Assembly (NCBI RefSeq): GCF_000297095.1 | Contig: NZ_AEEA01000103.1 | Location: 1-56,326 of the forward strand | Reading direction: 5' to 3' | Source: Treponema primitia ZAS-1 | Lineage (GTDB): Bacteria > Spirochaetota > Spirochaetia > Treponematales > Breznakiellaceae | DNA length: 56,326 nt | In this document: positions 23,475 to 31,008 of the stretch, in pieces | Position numbering within the stretch: position 1 is the stretch's first letter | How the letters are laid out: every line of letters starts with the position of its first letter | Program-made: the position numbers and the translations under genes | Notes under the pieces: model-generated | The model's input: only the letters and a program-made list of their open reading frames with translations | What the model was told of the DNA's origin: nothing | The model's database searches: none

Positions 23475-26110
23475 CGGGCCCTGTTTTCTTTGGGGATAAA
23501 GCGCAGGAGGGTTTTGTCCAGGTCCACCGCTTTGAGGGGTTTGCTCAAGAAGCTGTCAAAGCCCTTGGAAGCGAACATCTCATCATTGCCGATAAGGGCA
23601 TTGGCGGTTACCACAACGATGGGTGTTTTGTTCCCCCCTTGCCGCAGGCGGCGGACCGTTTCGACGCCGTCCATGCCGGGCATCATGTGGTCCATAAAGA
23701 CCAGGTCGTAGCGTGTCGCTGCCATTTTGGCGATGGCTTCTTCGCCGCTGCCGGCGCTGTCGGTTTCAAGCTTGTACAGGCGTAAATAGCCCTGGGCCAC
23801 CTGGATATTGGAAGGGACATCGTCCACTACCAGGACCTTGGCCGCCGAAAGATCCGCCCGCGGAAAATTGATTTCCGCATGGCGGCGCTTTTCGTGGTAG
23901 CTGAAACTCTCCAGGGCGGCGGCAGTGGCCCTTCCCATGGGCTGCCCGTCCAGCCGTTTCTGTCGCACCCGGGCGGTAAACACGCTGCCCTTGCCATATT
24001 CGCTTTCCACGGTGATGGTCCCCGCCATAAGCTCCACCAGCTGCCGGGTAATAGCGAGCCCCAGCCCGGTGCCTTCGATGTCCCGGTTCAGCTCCTGGTC
24101 CGCCCGGCCGTACTCGTCAAAGATACTGCCCAGGGCTTCCGCTTTAATGCCCAGGCCGGTGTCGGAAACCACAAACACTAACACTATGTCTTCAGCAGCA
24201 TCCCTGTCTTTTTCAAAACCCACGGCAAAGCGCACTTCCCCTTCTTTGGTGTATTTAATGGCGTTGCTTAAAAGGTTGTTCAGTATCTGCCGCAGCCGCA
24301 GCTCATCCCCAAAAAGATTGACCGGGAGGGCGTGGTCCAGTTCCAGGATAAAGTTGATGGGCTTATCCCGGATACGCACCGTATTAAAGGAGACCGTGTC
24401 GTTTATTAAGCTGGGCAGGTCGTATTCCACCGGCAGCAGTTCCAGTTTGCCCGATTCAATTTTTGAAATATCAAGCACATCATTAATGATTGAAAGCAGG
24501 ATGGCCCCTGACTGGTGTATCTGTTCCAGGCGGCCTTTCTTGTTTTCATCCCCCCCTGCGGCATACAGTTCAAGTTCGCTGTAGCCCATGATCGCGTTAA
24601 GGGGGGTGCGGATTTCGTGGCTCATGTTGGCAAGGAAATTGCTCTTTGCCTGGGAGGCGGATTCCGCCAGAGCGGTTTGCTCCCGCAGGGCAAGGGTACG
24701 CTGCTCCACCGTGGTCTCCAATGAGGCATTAAGGTCGGTCAATTCCTGGTACATTTCGGAAAAGCGCCGGGAAAGGATCAGGGCGGCCCCCAGGGTAAAG
24801 ACCGTAAACCCATACCGGGAAGTAAGGATGCCCCAGTTAAGAAAGGCGGAATCAATAAAGTCGAAGATGCCGGTGATAAACGCAAACACAATGCCAATGG
24901 CAAGGTTCCCCATGGGCTCGTGAACAAGGTTCCACCAAAGGTCTTCCGCCAAGGTAAAGGCCGTGCCGTCATCGCGGCGGCGGGGCGCTTCCTTCCACGA
25001 GCGGTAAGCGCGGTAGAAAAACTCGTACCCAAAGTTGACGCTAAAGATATAGAGGATCTCCACCACCCCAAGGCCATAAAAGATATTGATGCAGTCCTCG
25101 CCGTACTGGGGGGCAAAGAAGAGCTCCGTCACCACCATGGCCAGGCTTATCCAGAGCATCACCTTGGCAGGCAAGCGAATCCTGCCCTGGGTAAGGCTCT
25201 GAAAAAAGCAGCTGAGTAGGGGGAGAAAAAAGAAAAGCGTGGCAAATTCCAGGCGGGACCATATATTGGTATCCGGGCTAAAGGCATAGATGCATGAAAT
25301 CCGGGTGAGGAAGTATATCCCCAGGCAGAGCGAAAAGGCGCCGTAGTAGAGGTTGTACCGCACGTCCCGGCGCTGGAAAAACAGGATAAAATGGTAGAGC
25401 CCCAAAAAGATATAAATGCCTATCAGGGCAATGGTCACCGTCTCGCTGCTTGCCGCCGCTATCACTTCGTAGTCGTCGATATAGACCGGAGTGCCGTAAT
25501 AGAGCCCCAGGTTATCGTGGTTGGGATCCCCCGCCAGGTGGATAGTCAGGGTGTTGGCGCCCTCCACCAGGAGATCCTCGTCGAAGGGGAAGCGCACCTT
25601 CCGCTGCGCCCGGTGGGAAACAATTTCCCCCGCCGCATCCAGGTGCAGCTCGTTCTTAATCAAGTGGCCGTTAAGGTATATTTCCCAGTTATCCCCCAGG
25701 GCGGCAATAAACAGCCCCGGTACTTTTTCGACGTCCTGCCGCATAAAAAGGAGGGTGTCGTACCCCACCTCAAAGGGGATTACATAGGTAAAATGCTCCA
25801 CCCTATTTCCAAAGGGCGAAAGGAACACCCGCCGCGGAAGCCCCTGGAACTTCTCCTTGACGATCACCAGGGCGCTGTCTCCCGCCGCCGCGATTTCGCG
25901 CCATTCCGGCCCCATGGGGGATCCCAGGGCATCCGCCGGATCGAAGCCCTTTTTGCCATACAGGGCGTATTCCCGGAGGTTGATATAGACAGGGCTATCC
26001 CCCGCCCGGTGGGAGGAGAAGAAGAAAACGAGGACTATAAGGATGATCGAAGCCGCCACCAAAAGTGCGGCTGCCGCCAAAACCGGGGCGGCCTTTAAAA
26101 TATTTTTCAT
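23282..26110 (-). CDS. 7TM-sensor hybrid histidine kinase (frameshifted before its Hpt domain)
   Basis: The order is an N-terminal anchor, a periplasmic DISM-type sensor domain (about residues 50-230), seven transmembrane helices (about 235-450) and a coiled linker. HisKA follows with NMSHEIRTPLNAI, then HATPase with NLLSNAIKY, DTGLGI and GTGLGLAI, then a receiver with phospho-Asp in VFMDHMMPGMDG. After FIPKEN the reading frame turns into low-quality sequence that is antisense-like. The true continuation is the Hpt frame at 22953-23474. The start is uncertain: ATG 26110, ATG 26131 and GTG 26143 are in frame and none has a good Shine-Dalgarno. Its sensor type often binds sugars or small ligands. 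Confidence 0.85.
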   Translation of the reverse strand: MKNILKAAPVLAAAALLVAASIILIVLVFFFSSHRAGDSPVYINLREYALYGKKGFDPADALGSPMGPEWREIAAAGDSALVIVKEKFQGLPRRVFLSPFGNRVEHFTYVIPFEVGYDTLLFMRQDVEKVPGLFIAALGDNWEIYLNGHLIKNELHLDAAGEIVSHRAQRKVRFPFDEDLLVEGANTLTIHLAGDPNHDNLGLYYGTPVYIDDYEVIAAASSETVTIALIGIYIFLGLYHFILFFQRRDVRYNLYYGAFSLCLGIYFLTRISCIYAFSPDTNIWSRLEFATLFFFLPLLSCFFQSLTQGRIRLPAKVMLWISLAMVVTELFFAPQYGEDCINIFYGLGVVEILYIFSVNFGYEFFYRAYRSWKEAPRRRDDGTAFTLAEDLWWNLVHEPMGNLAIGIVFAFITGIFDFIDSAFLNWGILTSRYGFTVFTLGAALILSRRFSEMYQELTDLNASLETTVEQRTLALREQTALAESASQAKSNFLANMSHEIRTPLNAIMGYSELELYAAGGDENKKGRLEQIHQSGAILLSIINDVLDISKIESGKLELLPVEYDLPSLINDTVSFNTVRIRDKPINFILELDHALPVNLFGDELRLRQILNNLLSNAIKYTKEGEVRFAVGFEKDRDAAEDIVLVFVVSDTGLGIKAEALGSIFDEYGRADQELNRDIEGTGLGLAITRQLVELMAGTITVESEYGKGSVFTARVRQKRLDGQPMGRATAAALESFSYHEKRRHAEINFPRADLSAAKVLVVDDVPSNIQVAQGYLRLYKLETDSAGSGEEAIAKMAATRYDLVFMDHMMPGMDGVETVRRLRQGGNKTPIVVVTANALIGNDEMFASKGFDSFLSKPLKAVDLDKTLLRFIPKENRARCWWKKLPRLPQTRRLPLPGRLRGTAHSRTWTAWIPPRGLNAPAAKKRAIAMCSAAFAKTAKNA

Positions 26111-26288
26111 TGATTTGGCGCTTTCAAGCATTAAGAATAGCACAGAGAAAGAAAAATGAGCTAGCCATGCGGCTCAGCAATGCCGTGGTTTGGGCAAATA
26201 ATATAAAGAGCTTAGATTCATGGCTTCTTTTCTCTTAACATGCATGATATGCTACCTAAAAGGGGTTTGTCAGTTTTGACAATAAACC

Positions 26289-26420
26289 ATGATTAAATCA
26301 TTCAATGAAAAGGAATCCGAAAAAATCTTTAATGGTATGGTGTCTAAGAGATTACCCTTGGATATCCAAGCAAGGGTATTCACTAAGCTGACTGATGCCG
26401 TAGTATGTAATACGGAATAA
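26289..26420 (+). pseudogene. higB: Truncated higB toxin remnant
   Basis: This 43-codon frame starts MIKSFNEKESEKIFNG and continues SKRLPLDIQARVFTKL, the usual N-terminus of HigB (RelE-fold) toxins of about 90 residues. It then breaks into DAVVCNTE and stops. The catalytic C-terminal half is missing, so it is probably inactive. It lies 13 nt upstream of an intact higA. The upstream 26111-26288 shows only AT-rich sequence with no gene. Confidence 0.7.
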
Positions 26421-26433
26421 ATGAGGAGTTTTT

Positions 26434-26733
26434 ATGGATGAACATATTCAAATTGACCATGTTGGTAAGTATCTGCAAGAGGAGTTTTTAGAGCCCTGGA
26501 AACTTTCACAGAACGCATTGGCACGGGCTATTGATGTTCCTCCCAACCGTATAACTGATATTGTAAATGGTAGACGAGGTATCAGCGCCGATACGGATTT
26601 ACGCCTGACCAAACTGTTTGGCCTTTCAGAAGGTTATTTCCTCCGCTTTCAGGAGCATATTGAGACAACCTTAGCAAAGCGTAAAATTGAGCATATCTTG
26701 AAACAGATAAAGCCTTTAAAGGCAGCTGTGTAG
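26434..26733 (+). CDS. higA: HigA-type XRE antitoxin (orphaned)
   Basis: This 99-residue protein has the HigA helix-turn-helix: LSQNALARAIDVPPNRITDIVNGRRGISADTDLRLTKLFGLS (about residues 23-65), then a C-terminal dimerisation helix. It normally neutralises HigB and represses higBA. GAGGAG lies just before its ATG. The cognate toxin directly upstream is broken, so the antitoxin may persist as a regulator or through drift. The region is AT-rich and next to a recombinase scar and tRNA. Confidence 0.88.
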   Translation: MDEHIQIDHVGKYLQEEFLEPWKLSQNALARAIDVPPNRITDIVNGRRGISADTDLRLTKLFGLSEGYFLRFQEHIETTLAKRKIEHILKQIKPLKAAV

Positions 26734-26771
26734 ATAATGACAAAAACGAAAAACCAGAAAAAAATATAGAC

Positions 26772-26930
26772 TTACCACAGTTTGGCGGACAGTACAACCT
26801 GATAAAGTAATGATTGTTCGACATCAATATGGTCCGAATAGATATTTTGCTTTTTTAAGGCTTGGAGTTCTCCGCACCGCATACCGGTCAATGACAACGC
26901 CGCAAAAAGAAAAAGCCGTAAATCCTTGTA
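26772..26930 (-). pseudogene. Tyrosine recombinase (integrase) remnant
   Basis: A 52-codon minus-strand frame reads DLRLFLFAALSLTGMRCGEL then QALKKQNIYSDHIDVEQSLL before a stop at 26772-26774. This is the box I arginine region of phage-type integrases (consensus TGxRxGELxxL). Both ends are cut off: an in-frame stop lies just upstream at 26931-26933, and boxes with the other catalytic residues are absent. It sits 39 bp from the 3' end of tRNA-Pro, the usual integration site of such elements. Confidence 0.65.
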
Positions 26931-26947
26931 TTACAAAGACTTACGGC
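26904..26947 (-). terminator. Rho-independent terminator after tRNA-Pro
   Basis: On the minus strand GCCGTAA (26947-26941) pairs with TTACGGC (26921-26915), with an inner TTGTA/TACAA pairing. It is followed by TTTTTCTTTTT, 22 bp past the tRNA 3' end. It overlaps the integrase remnant, so the T-run also codes for its phenylalanines and leucines. Confidence 0.65.
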
Positions 26948-26968
26948 CATAGGGCTAAGATCCCTTAA

Positions 26969-27042
26969 TCGGGCAACCCGGATTCGAACCGGGGACCCCA
27001 AGTCCCCCAGACTTGTACGCTAACCAACTGCGCTATTACCCG
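26969..27042 (-). tRNA. tRNA-Pro (anticodon GGG)
   Basis: A 74-nt cloverleaf can be drawn in full: acceptor CGGGTAA/TTGCCCG, D stem GCGC/GCGT, anticodon stem CAAGT/ACTTG with loop CTGGGGG, and T arm CCCGG-TTCGAAT-CCGGG. Anticodon GGG reads proline CCC codons. CCA is not encoded, and the discriminator base is A. Confidence 0.95.
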
Positions 27043-27070
27043 AACAAGTGCATACACACTAGTAAAAAGG

Positions 27071-27100
27071 ACTTTATCATAAAAAATCACAGTATGTCAA
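27071..27100 (-). promoter_or_regulatory. Candidate promoter of tRNA-Pro
   Basis: On the minus strand TTGACA (27100-27095) is followed after 18 nt by TAAAGT (27076-27071), about 30 bp before the tRNA 5' end. The -35 is perfect and the -10 is weak. Confidence 0.45.
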
Positions 27101-27109
27101 CGCGTATTC

Positions 27110-28837
27110 TCAGCCTTTCGCCGTCGAAATCTCCCGGCTGTCCCCGTCCCCGCAGGCTATCCACCGGGTTTCCCAGGGTTCCAGGGCTATTTCGTCCGGG
27201 AAAAGGTCCGCCGAAAGCCCGTTCACCCGGACCTTGAGTACGGCGGGTTCCGCCCCCATATTCTGGATGCAGAGGACCCAGCGTTTACCCGCCGGCCCTC
27301 GTAATAGGGCGAATACTGCGCCGTCGGTGTCCAGGACTTTTTGGGGCGCCCTGGGGGAAAAGGCTTCCTCGGCTTGGCGGAAGTGGAGGAGCCGGTTAAT
27401 GCCGTTGTTTATCAGGGAGCGGAGGGAACCGCTTTCGTCCAGTTCCTTTTCCACCCGGTCTATGGGGGGGCGCTCACGGTTAATAGCCCGGTTATAGCCC
27501 AGCAGTTCCGGGCCTTCCGTCCAGGCTTCGGAGCCTATCCAACTGTGGAAGTACACCGCGGGGAGGCCGGATAGGGAGAGGAGTACCGCCTGAGCAGCCA
27601 GAAAAGCGCGGGCGCGGATTTCCGCTGAGCCCAGGGATGGGGGCGCAGTAATACTGAGGTAAGAGCAGTTCAGCTCGTAGGGGATGGGACCTTCCGGAGT
27701 GTTCTTGTAATTTACCAGGGCGCCCCGCTTCTTGGCCTCCTCGACGGTTGCGGCGAAGGCGGTGTCATCCACCAGGCCTTTAGCGGGGATCACCCCTACC
27801 CCGTCATGGCTTGCCAGGTAGTTGAGAAAGAACCAGCCCTTCCCGGGGGGCGGCAGGGTTTTCGCCCAGGCGCGCAGGGGGCCGGCATCGGCGGAAAGCA
27901 TACCATGGAGCACCAGGGGCGGCAGGGCGAAGTTATAAACCATGTGGGCTTCATCGCCATCGCCGAAGTAGGCCACGTTTTGGGGGTGGGGTACGTTGGT
28001 TTCCGTGAGTATCAGCACATCCAGGTCCAGGGCTTCCGCGACGGCCCGGAACAGTTTTACTACTGCGTGAGTTTTTGGGTGGTGGAGGCAGGGATGACCG
28101 TCCTCCTTCCACAGGTAGCCGATGGCGTCAAGCCGGACGATCCGGGCGCCGCGGTGGACGAACTCCAGGAAGATCTTCATAAATTCTAACAGCACCGCAG
28201 GATTACTAAAATCATAATCAACCTGATCGGCGCTGAAGGTGGTCCATACGTATATTTCCGAACCATCTTTACGTATAAACGGGGTAAGCAAGGGGCTGGT
28301 ACGGGGACGTACCACGGATGAAGCATCGTAGTCCTTAGGCCGGGTGGTATACCATCCCGCATACTTCTTGTCACCGGCGAGGAACCCCTGAAACCAATCG
28401 CTTTGGACGCTGCCGTGGTTCACCACGAAATCAAAGACCAGCTTAAAACGGCCGCCCAGGGCTGCTATATCATCCCAGGAACCAAAACGATCATCCACCT
28501 GCCGGTAGTCCACCACGGAAAAACCATCGTCCGAGGTATAGGGGTGAAAAGGCAGGATGTGCAGATAGCTAAAGCTCCCCCGGTTGCGGCGCTCCAGGAA
28601 TTTTCCCAGCCTGGCCAGGCCGGTATCCTTCTCCCCGCTCTTGTCCGCCGGCGGGGCAAGCATATCGCCGTAACTTATCAGGAAGGCGTCCTTATGGGTA
28701 AACATGGTAAGCCCGGGGCCGCTTTTGACGCTGTTCAACAATCCAAGCAGCTCCGCATAGGTTTCCCGGCCCGTTTCTTCACCATAGATGAAACCTAAAA
28801 GCTTTTCCAGCGCTTCTTTTTTGTCCGCATTTACCAT
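27110..28837 (-). CDS. GH13 subfamily 18 sugar phosphorylase (sucrose phosphorylase-like)
   Basis: This 575-residue alpha-amylase-fold enzyme has the nucleophile region ARIVRLDAIGYLWKE (Asp near residue 230), the acid/base region LILTETNVPH and the conserved NYLASHDGVGV. These match GH13_18, which covers sucrose phosphorylase, sucrose 6'-phosphate phosphorylase and glucosylglycerate phosphorylase. Sequence alone does not settle which glucoside it cleaves with phosphate to give glucose-1-phosphate. That product would also feed GlgC. ATG 28837 with GGGGG upstream is chosen over longer in-frame starts. It is transcribed divergently from the DUF4139 gene. Confidence 0.85.
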   Translation of the reverse strand: MVNADKKEALEKLLGFIYGEETGRETYAELLGLLNSVKSGPGLTMFTHKDAFLISYGDMLAPPADKSGEKDTGLARLGKFLERRNRGSFSYLHILPFHPYTSDDGFSVVDYRQVDDRFGSWDDIAALGGRFKLVFDFVVNHGSVQSDWFQGFLAGDKKYAGWYTTRPKDYDASSVVRPRTSPLLTPFIRKDGSEIYVWTTFSADQVDYDFSNPAVLLEFMKIFLEFVHRGARIVRLDAIGYLWKEDGHPCLHHPKTHAVVKLFRAVAEALDLDVLILTETNVPHPQNVAYFGDGDEAHMVYNFALPPLVLHGMLSADAGPLRAWAKTLPPPGKGWFFLNYLASHDGVGVIPAKGLVDDTAFAATVEEAKKRGALVNYKNTPEGPIPYELNCSYLSITAPPSLGSAEIRARAFLAAQAVLLSLSGLPAVYFHSWIGSEAWTEGPELLGYNRAINRERPPIDRVEKELDESGSLRSLINNGINRLLHFRQAEEAFSPRAPQKVLDTDGAVFALLRGPAGKRWVLCIQNMGAEPAVLKVRVNGLSADLFPDEIALEPWETRWIACGDGDSREISTAKG

Positions 28838-28924
28838 TAGAGCCCCCTGTTTTCCATTTGAATTGCCTAATCGCCGCTTGTTGTATATTATAGACGATAA
28901 TAGATGATACAAGGACATAAAGTA

Positions 28925-31006
28925 ATGAAAAAACCAAATTTATTGTTTACCCTATTGGCAATTCTGCCATTTATCCTGAATGGGACCGGATCTTTTGCCC
29001 AGGCTATTCAGGACCAGAGTACAGAAACGACGATTCCCCTCCGTAAAATATCCCTCTTTTCCTCCGGGGTAGCCTACTTTGAGCATGGGGGGGAAATTTC
29101 CGGCGACCTGGCCGTTCCCCTCCCCTTCAACCAAGGGGCGGTAAATGACGCCCTAAAGTCCCTGGTAATCAATGATCCCGGTTCAAGTTCCCCTTCGGTA
29201 CGCTACCCATCGGAGCAGACCCTCTACCGTACCCTGCGGAGTCTGCGGATCGACCTTTCGGGAAACCCCGGGGCCGCAGCGATACTGGAAAACCTCCGGG
29301 GAGCGGAGCTCCAGGTGAATACCCCCGCTGCAGTAACCGGGCGTATCCTGGGAGTTGAGTACCGCCGGGCGGATGTTCAGGCTCGGGATGGCGCTTATTA
29401 CGGTGAACCGGTTCGGGAAGCCTGGCTTTCCCTGGTTACCCCCCAGGGCATACGGGTCATGGCGGTCAAGGACATCAGTTCTTTTTCCTTTACCGACCCC
29501 CAAATAAACAACGATCTTAACCGGGCCCTGGACCTTCTCCTGGCATCCCGGGAAGCGGAAACCCGTTTGCTGACCATCTCCCTGCCGGGCGCCGGTCGCC
29601 GTACCGTTTCCCTCAGCTATGTTATCCCCGCGCCGGTGTGGAAGGTTTCCTACCGCCTGGACTTAAACCCGGAAAAAGCCCTGCTCCAGGGCTGGGCTAT
29701 TGTGGACAACGACGGGGATACCGACTGGACCAACGTGGAACTCTCCCTGGTTACGGGCCGTCCGGTTTCCTTTGTGCAGAATCTCTACCCGCCCTACTAC
29801 CTGTACCGGCCGACCCTGCCCCTGGCTATCGCGGGGATCGCCGAGGCGCGTACCTACGATTCCGGCTGGGGGAATAACCCTGTGGCAGCGGAAGCTGATT
29901 CCATGGTTACGGAAGAACAGGAATTTGCACCCAGGGCAAAGATGCTGCGGGAAGCTCCCGCGCCTGCCTCCCCCTCAGCGGCGTACAACTCGGTGCGGCA
30001 AAGTGTTGCAGGCGGGACGGCGGAAACCGCCCGGGGGCGGGAACTGGGGGATCAGTTTGAGTTTACCCTGCCCCAGCGCATTACCCTGGAGCGTCAACAG
30101 AGCGCCATGTTTCCCCTGGTGGAGGGAACCCTGGATGTGGAAAAAACCCTGGTTTTTGACGGGGCCAAAGCTTCACGGGGGGGCATACTCCACCCGGCTA
30201 TCAGCGCGGAGATTACCAACACCACGGGGATGAAGCTCCCCGCGGGGCCCATCACGGTTTTTGACGGCGGTTCCTACGCCGGGGATGCCCTGATAGAATT
30301 TTTCCCGGTTGGAGAAAAGCGGCTCATCTCCTATGGTGATGACCTTTCCGTGTCCGGCGCGGTGATCGTATCCGGTTCACAATCCCTGCGGGGGATAACC
30401 ATCAGCGGCGGTGTTATGTCCATCTCCCGGAGAATCACCTTCGAAAAAACTTATACCTTTAGTAACGCTGCGGGGGAGCGGAAGCGGCTCATCCTGGAGC
30501 ATCCCATTACCCCCGGAACCGATCTGGCCATGCCCGCAGATTTTGATGAGCGCACCGATTCGGTGTACCGCTTTAGCGTGACATTACCGGCGGAACGGGA
30601 ACTTACCATTACGGTGCGGGAAGAAAGCCCCCGGGAAGAGCGGATCATCCTGGCCCAGCTCCAGGCCGAAATGTTCGCCGCCTATGCCTCAAACCAGGAA
30701 ATCCCCGCCAATGTCCGCACCGCATTACAGCGGGCCATAGAACTAAAGCGGATCGCCGACACCGCCCGGGCGGATCAGGCGGAACTTGAGGAACAGCGGA
30801 GCTACCGGATTTCCGAACAGGACCGGATACGCCGTAACCTGGAAGCGGCGGGTAACCAAACTCCCCAGGGCCAGGAATACCTCAAGCGGCTGGTTGCCAT
30901 GGACAGCGAAATCGATGCGCTTTCTGCTCAAGTCGATACCGCCCGCAAGGATACCCAAGCCGCCCAGACAGCCTACGAGGCATATCTGGGCGAGCTTAAG
31001 CTGTAA
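28925..31006 (+). CDS. DUF4139-domain exported protein
   Basis: This 693-residue protein has a signal peptide (MKKPNLLFTLLAILPFILNGTGSFAQ). The N-terminal part (ISLFSSGVAYFEHGG...) and the middle part (VWKVSYRLDLNPEKALLQGWAIVDNDGDTDWTNVELSLVTGRPVSF) match the DUF4139/DUF4140 'mucoidy inhibitor A-like' family. The C-terminal 120 residues are a charged coiled coil (RADQAELEEQRSYRISEQDRI). The role is unknown. The family is periplasmic or surface-linked. ATG 28925 with AAGGA upstream is preferred over the in-frame ATG at 28904. It meets the acyl-CoA synthetase tail to tail. Confidence 0.8.
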   Translation: MKKPNLLFTLLAILPFILNGTGSFAQAIQDQSTETTIPLRKISLFSSGVAYFEHGGEISGDLAVPLPFNQGAVNDALKSLVINDPGSSSPSVRYPSEQTLYRTLRSLRIDLSGNPGAAAILENLRGAELQVNTPAAVTGRILGVEYRRADVQARDGAYYGEPVREAWLSLVTPQGIRVMAVKDISSFSFTDPQINNDLNRALDLLLASREAETRLLTISLPGAGRRTVSLSYVIPAPVWKVSYRLDLNPEKALLQGWAIVDNDGDTDWTNVELSLVTGRPVSFVQNLYPPYYLYRPTLPLAIAGIAEARTYDSGWGNNPVAAEADSMVTEEQEFAPRAKMLREAPAPASPSAAYNSVRQSVAGGTAETARGRELGDQFEFTLPQRITLERQQSAMFPLVEGTLDVEKTLVFDGAKASRGGILHPAISAEITNTTGMKLPAGPITVFDGGSYAGDALIEFFPVGEKRLISYGDDLSVSGAVIVSGSQSLRGITISGGVMSISRRITFEKTYTFSNAAGERKRLILEHPITPGTDLAMPADFDERTDSVYRFSVTLPAERELTITVREESPREERIILAQLQAEMFAAYASNQEIPANVRTALQRAIELKRIADTARADQAELEEQRSYRISEQDRIRRNLEAAGNQTPQGQEYLKRLVAMDSEIDALSAQVDTARKDTQAAQTAYEAYLGELKL

Positions 31007-31008
31007 CC

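Noticed and set aside
23490..23500. Programmed -1 frameshift signal in the kinase gene
   Set aside because: No canonical X XXY YYZ heptamer lies in the zero frame and no clear downstream stem was found. A missing base at a homopolymer is more likely.
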